From: Nitrosomonas eutropha
Lineage (GTDB): Bacteria > Pseudomonadota > Gammaproteobacteria > Burkholderiales > Nitrosomonadaceae
NCBI GenBank assembly: GCA_014584635.1
Contig: JACTML010000159.1
Location: 1-10,704, forward strand
DNA: 10,704 bases
Reading direction: 5' to 3'
Both the position numbers and the translations under genes were made by a program. The first letter of the stretch is position 1; every line of letters starts with the position of its first letter. This document shows, piece after piece, positions 6,432 through 10,704 of this stretch. The notes beneath the pieces are model-generated. The model was not told where the DNA came from. It worked only from the letters and a program-made list of their open reading frames with translations, and searched no databases.

Positions 6432-7931
6432 TTACCAGTTATCCAGAATGGTTTTGCGTTGCATCGGATCAAGTTCTGCGATTTCCGGGTTGGCATAGTA
6501 GGAATCCCCCACAATGCTGTGCGTGGATACTTCGGCGAAGATAGCGCCCGATAGGGTGGAGAAGTCGTGCATGGTATTTCGCTGAACCAGCAGTTTATCC
6601 CCCGGTTTCAGATGTACTGCTTCCTGTTCCGGCAAGTTGACAGTCAGATCTCCCCATAACATACAGAAAGTTTCTTCTTTTTGTTTGTGCATATGCGGCG
6701 GATGTTTTTGCCCGGGCAGCATGATCAGTACTTTGTAACAATATTCGCGATTGATCAGATTAATCAGAATGCATCCTGTTTCCCGGAATCGTTCCAGACC
6801 ATAATGGTGCGAAATTTCAACGGTATAATCTTCGCCCAACGCTATACCCGATTCGTACAGCTGTCCCTTGGCGTCATGCAGAATTCCCCTGATCAGACGC
6901 ATCGTATCCTGCCTGGGGGGTTCGAATACAGCGGTGTTAACCGCGTAGTCGCGCGAAGCAACAAATTGTGCACGTAACTGGCCGAATTCTCCACTGGTAA
7001 GTTGTCCCTCCGAACGGGGCATTGCAAAATATACGTCTTCAGGCGTAATTTTTTCACCTTTACGAATGGCCCGTTTAACGAACACGCCGCGCTGCAGTTC
7101 GCGTAAGGCATCCGTTTCGTTTTGCGTGACATGTTTTTCTTCATTTTCTCCGCAAATAGCACGCATCCGCTCGGCTGCTGCAATCCAGTTATCAGCCTGT
7201 TTGGCGTCAAGTGAGTAGGCATTGAGCTTTATTTCCGGAGTTGCCACCCCCACGTGACGTTCAAGCAGGTGTGCTCCCTTGGCGATAGCAGCCATGGTTA
7301 CCTCGTTATTATCCGGCGCTTCGTGCCCGGAATATCCCGTCAGAACGTATGGATAACGGCGCATGATTTTGCTGAGAAAATTCATGTGAATATGTTCATC
7401 CGGAGTCGGGTAGAGCGATACACAGTGCATCAGCGCAAAAGCCGGAACACGTTTGTGCAGATGGCTGACCAGGTTGTCAATATCATAAATACCCAATCCG
7501 CCTGTTGAGGCGATAACCGGTTTTTTGGCGTTGATCATAGCCGAAATCAGCGGCCAGTCAGTTGCTGAACAACTGGCGAGCTTCAGTACTTGAACATTCA
7601 GCGCCTGACAGGTCTGAACAGATTGCTCGTCGAATGGCGTGGCGACAGTAAGAAGCCCGTGATCACGAATAGCGTTTATCAGCTGACGGAATTCATCCAT
7701 GCTCAAGCGGGTGCTTTCAAAGCGACCGATATGCTTGACATCGGTGCGTCCTTTGTAATCCGGATGTATAAAAGTATCCAGGTCACGCAACTGCAGTTTG
7801 ACCGCAGCCTTGATCTGATGTTTGCGGGCTATTTGGGCGACCATTTCAATTATTTTCAGGCCATGCGCCACACTGCCCTGGTGGTTGTTGGCCATTTCGA
7901 AAATATATAGCTGATCCAGTAATGTTTCCAT
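6432..7931 (-). CDS. NeuB-type nonulosonate synthase with SAF and C-terminal cupin domains
   Basis: NeuB enzymes condense phosphoenolpyruvate with a six-carbon sugar (or its phosphate) to make a nine-carbon 2-keto acid such as sialic, legionaminic or KDN acid. The 499 residues hold three parts. Residues 8-265 form the TIM barrel: Glu12 and NNHQG, Lys45 (VKLQ), Lys117 (LKLAS), HCVSLYPTP (169-177), and metal-ligand histidines 203 (GYSGHE) and 226 (ERHVGV). Residues 281-330 form an SAF domain with Arg306 in MPRSEG. Residues 368-482 form a cupin like D-lyxose isomerase and related sugar isomerases (HPPHMHKQKEETF with His413, His415 and Glu419/420, plus His455). The usual PDHxxS after the second histidine is replaced by KLNAYS, so the substrate may not be ManNAc. 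Ordinary NeuB is about 350 residues and lacks the cupin. AAAGG lies 5 nt before the ATG. It is last in the operon, 106 nt after the CMP-transferase gene, with no clear promoter in that gap. Confidence 0.85.
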   Translation of the reverse strand: METLLDQLYIFEMANNHQGSVAHGLKIIEMVAQIARKHQIKAAVKLQLRDLDTFIHPDYKGRTDVKHIGRFESTRLSMDEFRQLINAIRDHGLLTVATPFDEQSVQTCQALNVQVLKLASCSATDWPLISAMINAKKPVIASTGGLGIYDIDNLVSHLHKRVPAFALMHCVSLYPTPDEHIHMNFLSKIMRRYPYVLTGYSGHEAPDNNEVTMAAIAKGAHLLERHVGVATPEIKLNAYSLDAKQADNWIAAAERMRAICGENEEKHVTQNETDALRELQRGVFVKRAIRKGEKITPEDVYFAMPRSEGQLTSGEFGQLRAQFVASRDYAVNTAVFEPPRQDTMRLIRGILHDAKGQLYESGIALGEDYTVEISHHYGLERFRETGCILINLINREYCYKVLIMLPGQKHPPHMHKQKEETFCMLWGDLTVNLPEQEAVHLKPGDKLLVQRNTMHDFSTLSGAIFAEVSTHSIVGDSYYANPEIAELDPMQRKTILDNW

Positions 7932-8037
7932 AGTTACCTTTATTGAGCTTGGATATATAAATCGACTGATTTTCTCGATGTTTTGCAGTAAGTCGTCTGA
8001 ACAGTATCCTGTTTAGTTTCGCTTTATGTCGTAAGCA

Positions 8038-9099
8038 TTAACAGTGTTGCAATGCTTCTTCTATCGTAATGAAACGGTCATCAATATAAAAATCTGCCGC
8101 AGGTTTGCCAAATTGCAGGATATGATGATGTACGCCCCATTGGATCATCTGATTACGTGTGGTAGCTTGCCAGTCTATGCCTGTAGCTGATCCGCGTGCG
8201 GTAAACAGGATAATTCTATGGCCGGCCGCATACAGATTATTGATGATATTTATATTTTCAGATATTGGCTGGCAGCGGGAATAATCATTGTCTGGTACCA
8301 GGGTTGCCAGTACGCCATCAATATCCACTACAAATGTCCTGTATTTATTTTCAGCACCCTCTTGCGGAGAAAGCGCCAAAGTGGCGTTTTTCTTTGCATC
8401 AGCGAGCAATAGCGATTCCGCCAAAGCAAGATCGGCTTCTGTATCAATGCTTAGCATCGGTTCATCAATGACAACCGCGCCGCTGTTCGTTCCCAGTAAT
8501 GCCGATTGCTCAAGCAGGCAGGAGCGTGTCAACGCGTAGGCTGCACCATTACGATGATAAACAGCATCAAGCTGCTGACGGGCTATGATTTTGCTGCCGC
8601 GCTGATCCCATAAATCCAGTTTTCCCTGGTCATTGAGTACCAGCTGTTTAAGCGGATGGTATTTTAGGTCCGTTGGACTGACCGTCCAGACTGCATCGAA
8701 ATTTTCTTCAACCAGCTTCCGAACGGTCGCCGTGACATGCTCTGCCCGACGCAATGGCGAAGTTGGCTGCAACATGACAATGATGTCGTATTTGCAGCCG
8801 TCAGCTTTTTCGGTGGCATGCAAGGCATGCTGCAGTACCGGAATATCACCGATACGATCTCCGGAAAGCTCAGCAGGTCGACGAAAGGGCGCAGCCAGAC
8901 CGGCGCTTTCGGCGGCCTGAACGATGGCTTCGTGATCGGTTGAGACGACAGCACGATCAACCCATTCCAAGGTACGTACCAGTTGTCCAGTATGTTTGAT
9001 AAGTGAAGCGCCGGCAATTTCACGAAGATTTTTCAGCGGAATTCCCTTGCTGCCTCCGCGAGCAGGTACAACTACTAATACGGTTTTTTGTGCATACAT
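8038..9099 (-). CDS. CMP-nonulosonate cytidylyltransferase (NeuA type) fused to a HAD phosphatase-like domain
   Basis: NeuA enzymes activate a nonulosonic acid with CTP to give the CMP-sugar used by glycosyltransferases. Of 353 residues, about 1-235 are the cytidylyltransferase: VPARGGSKGIPLKN (11-24), QPTSPLR (111-117), YHRNGAAYAL (181-190), and SIDTEADL (217-224) with metal-binding aspartates. About 255-353 form a compact HAD domain: DIDGVL with nucleophile Asp259 and acid Asp261, Thr300 in LFTAR, Lys332 in FGKP, and Asp340-Asp341 in YIDDR. It resembles small capsule-associated HAD proteins and has all four motifs, so it is probably catalytic, perhaps removing a phosphate from the sugar acid before activation. 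The start follows the oxidoreductase stop by 12 nt, so the two genes are tightly coupled, although only a poor ribosome site is visible. The exact sugar (Neu5Ac, legionaminate, KDN or other) cannot be told. Confidence 0.85.
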   Translation of the reverse strand: MYAQKTVLVVVPARGGSKGIPLKNLREIAGASLIKHTGQLVRTLEWVDRAVVSTDHEAIVQAAESAGLAAPFRRPAELSGDRIGDIPVLQHALHATEKADGCKYDIIVMLQPTSPLRRAEHVTATVRKLVEENFDAVWTVSPTDLKYHPLKQLVLNDQGKLDLWDQRGSKIIARQQLDAVYHRNGAAYALTRSCLLEQSALLGTNSGAVVIDEPMLSIDTEADLALAESLLLADAKKNATLALSPQEGAENKYRTFVVDIDGVLATLVPDNDYSRCQPISENINIINNLYAAGHRIILFTARGSATGIDWQATTRNQMIQWGVHHHILQFGKPAADFYIDDRFITIEEALQHC

Positions 9100-9111
9100 C
9101 AGTAACAGGAA

Positions 9112-10209
9112 TTATTGCAAGGCATCGTAGCCATAAGGTTGGTTGTAGTCAATTTTCACGGTTCGTCCGGTTTCGTGTGAACGAATGGCTGCGGCGATAA
9201 CCAGCATCGTTTCCATGCCACATTCCAGTGAAATGGGTGAGATCTGATCCGGATTGGCAAGCAGTGTGCCGATATGTGCAACCTCCGGCTGAAAATCATC
9301 CGGCCTGTTTTTTTCAAAAGTCTGATGACGTTCCGGTTCACCTTGCAAGCGCAATCTGACAGCATCTGCTCCCGGTTTGATGTTGATATACCAGTCCAGA
9401 TAACCGTTTTCACCCTGTAAACGTAATTGCTTGTCAGCAGGTTCTGTTATCACATCCTGAACCAGCAGACCGGTTAGCCCGCTTTCAGTACGCAGATTGA
9501 GTTGCGCCAATCGATCATAGTGCGCGCCACGCTCTTTTACCATATCCAGCATGGCCGAGACTTCAGTAATGCGGCCATGCCCGCTGAGACGGGCAAAGTG
9601 CTGCCAAATGGCTAATCCATGAGAATGTTCACCTAATGCTCCACCTCCTCGCTCGGTATAACCGAGATAAGTATCTTCCGGACCGGAAATCCAGGGATGT
9701 GCCCTGAAAATACCTTGCCAGTGCTCACGAATCTGGGCGTGGATGGTGAGTATGTTTCCCAGCGCACCTGTTTGCAGCCATTGTTCGGCAAGCAGCGTGT
9801 TGGGCGTCAATGTGTGGTTATAGCCCACCAGGACCTGTACGCCTGTCTGTTTGGCCAGTGTGTGCAGTTGCTCACAGCCGGACAGTGAAGGAGGACATAG
9901 CGGTTTTTCGATCAGCAACAGTCTGGGTGGATTCTGTCGCAGGATGTCAAGCGCGATGTTGATGTGGGTATCAGGCGGCGTGCCGATCATGACAACATCA
10001 AAACGCTCTCCAACTGTGTCTTTCGGATGTGCGAGACGAATGGAATCATCCCACTGACCATAACGGGCCGGGTAAATCTCGTCGCGTGTACGCTGTAACG
10101 CAGCCGGATCCGTATCGCACAAGACAACTTCCCAGTTTTGCTGATGGCATCCATGGGCGAGATGATTGCCGATTGATCCTGCGCCGATGATTTTTACCTT
10201 GATGTTCAT
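9112..10209 (-). CDS. Gfo/Idh/MocA-family NAD(P)-dependent sugar oxidoreductase
   Basis: A 365-residue cytoplasmic oxidoreductase expected to oxidise or reduce a sugar or nucleotide sugar at the expense of NAD(P). An N-terminal Rossmann fold shows KIIGAGSIGNHLA (6-18) and the acidic CDTDP after the second strand. VMIGTPPDTH (73-82) and EKPL (101-104, Lys102) are standard family motifs. The second domain carries GGGALGEHSHGLAIW (188-202) at the active site, where many polysaccharide-linked relatives have SHEID or SHELD; here the aspartate position is Ala200 while His197 remains. It is the first gene of the nonulosonate operon, 12 nt from the next, which implies a role in making the sugar precursor. 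The start ATG at 10209 matches the family N-terminus, with only a weak ribosome site. The precise reaction cannot be assigned. Confidence 0.85.
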   Translation of the reverse strand: MNIKVKIIGAGSIGNHLAHGCHQQNWEVVLCDTDPAALQRTRDEIYPARYGQWDDSIRLAHPKDTVGERFDVVMIGTPPDTHINIALDILRQNPPRLLLIEKPLCPPSLSGCEQLHTLAKQTGVQVLVGYNHTLTPNTLLAEQWLQTGALGNILTIHAQIREHWQGIFRAHPWISGPEDTYLGYTERGGGALGEHSHGLAIWQHFARLSGHGRITEVSAMLDMVKERGAHYDRLAQLNLRTESGLTGLLVQDVITEPADKQLRLQGENGYLDWYINIKPGADAVRLRLQGEPERHQTFEKNRPDDFQPEVAHIGTLLANPDQISPISLECGMETMLVIAAAIRSHETGRTVKIDYNQPYGYDALQ

Positions 10210-10263
10210 GATTGTTCAGCTATCGGTTTTTGAAATTCCTGATATGTCAAATGAAAATGGAAA

Positions 10264-10288
10264 GATCAGTGCTGTTGTTTTGATCAGT
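10264..10288. repeat. Short direct repeat upstream of the nonulosonate operon
   Basis: GATCAGT occurs at 10264-10270 and again at 10282-10288, a spacing of 18 bp, in the 155-nt region between tyrS and the oxidoreductase gene. The repeats could be an operator, but seven bases can recur by chance. On the minus strand a perfect TTGACA lies at 10245-10250, without a good -10 element at the normal distance. Confidence 0.25.
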
Positions 10289-10324
10289 TCCATGTGCAAG
10301 TATTTTGGGGAATGAATGAACGCC

Positions 10325-10347
10325 ATTGGCATATGAAAAAAGCCAAT
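10325..10347. other. Short hairpin downstream of tyrS
   Basis: ATTGGC (10325-10330) and GCCAAT (10342-10347) form a 6-bp stem with an 11-nt loop, 17 nt after the tyrS stop. On the minus strand the T-run is in the loop rather than after the stem, so it is a poor intrinsic terminator for tyrS. On the plus strand the stem is followed by TTT, but no plus-strand gene needs it. Partial readthrough from tyrS into the sugar operon therefore remains possible. Confidence 0.3.
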
Positions 10348-10364
10348 TTTACAGAGAAGCGAGT

Positions 10365-10704
10365 TTATATTCCATCTTCATCAGGCAAAAGTATTATTTT
10401 TGCAAATTTTCTTTTTCCCACCTGGGCAATGACGGTGGTACTGACTGCGACAGTTTGCGTTTTGCTGACAACTTTATTACCGTCCAGTTTGACACCACCC
10501 TGTTCGATCATGCGCAGAGCTTCACTGGTACTGGCTGTCAGGCCGGATTGCTTAAGCAGCTGGGGCAAAGCCAGTTCTGTTCCCTGAATATACAATTTTT
10601 TTTCCGGGAGATCGTCTGGAAGCGTTCCCTTGCTAAAACGTGCTTCAAAATCTTGTGTGGCTTCAATAGCAGCTGTTCGACTGTGAAAGCGGGTCACGAT
10701 TTCC
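10365..10704 (-). CDS. tyrS: Tyrosyl-tRNA synthetase, C-terminal part (cut by the window edge)
   Basis: The visible 113 codons encode the C-terminal end of tyrosyl-tRNA synthetase, which charges tRNA-Tyr. It starts inside the conserved EIVTRFHS region after the catalytic domain, passes through FEARFSKGTLPDDLP, and continues into an S4-type RNA-binding domain: LPQLLKQSGLTASTSEALRMIEQGGVKLDG, ending with VGKRKFAKIIL. Spacing and sequence are those of the bacterial TyrS group with a terminal S4 domain. The GTG at 10697 is an internal valine, not the start; the gene continues beyond 10704. It ends 155 nt before the nonulosonate operon on the same strand. Confidence 0.93.
   Translation of the reverse strand, partial: EIVTRFHSRTAAIEATQDFEARFSKGTLPDDLPEKKLYIQGTELALPQLLKQSGLTASTSEALRMIEQGGVKLDGNKVVSKTQTVAVSTTVIAQVGKRKFAKIILLPDEDGI

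Noticed and set aside
6432..10209. Prophage or insertion sequence origin of the sugar cluster
   Set aside because: No integrase, transposase, terminal repeats or att-like duplications are visible at its borders.
10295..10587. Plus-strand open frame over the tyrS end
   Set aside because: It lies antisense to the well-supported tyrS C-terminus and has no family features.

Overview
The window looks like chromosomal DNA of a betaproteobacterial ammonia oxidiser of the Nitrosomonas type. This rests on three things: the protein sequences read as proteobacterial, base composition is intermediate, and a CADD-family protein (the unusual p-aminobenzoate synthase best known from Chlamydia and Nitrosomonas europaea) sits beside glyA. 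The assignment is an inference from gene content, not a database match. I see no tRNA, rRNA, CRISPR array, prophage or intact insertion sequence.

Left part (1-6404), one-carbon and nucleotide metabolism. Position 1-203 has no convincing gene, only a nested inverted repeat and the metE terminator. metE (minus, cobalamin-independent methionine synthase) and metR (plus, its LysR-type activator) diverge from a short intergenic region carrying a perfect MetR box. metE has an exact 36-bp in-frame tandem duplication that doubles the segment holding its zinc-ligand cysteine. Next comes the CADD-family gene (minus), with every metal ligand, the sacrificial tyrosine and the key lysine conserved. It diverges from glyA (plus, serine hydroxymethyltransferase), which is followed in the same direction by nrdR (repressor of ribonucleotide reductase genes). 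The logic is coherent: the CADD-like enzyme would supply the p-aminobenzoate part of folate, GlyA loads folate with a one-carbon unit, and MetE consumes methyl-folate.

Right part (6432-10209), a three-gene minus-strand cluster for a nonulosonic (sialic-acid-like) sugar. In transcription order it encodes a Gfo/Idh/MocA oxidoreductase, a CMP-sugar synthetase fused to a HAD phosphatase-like domain, and a NeuB-type synthase with an SAF domain and an extra C-terminal cupin. The two fusions may pack isomerisation, condensation, dephosphorylation and CMP activation into two polypeptides. No epimerase, aminotransferase or glycosyltransferase is in view, so the product is not determined. The cluster lies between nrdR and the 3' end of tyrS (minus, cut by the right edge).

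The most notable points are the zinc-ligand duplication in metE, the CADD-type enzyme next to folate-using genes, and the compact fusion-rich nonulosonate cluster.
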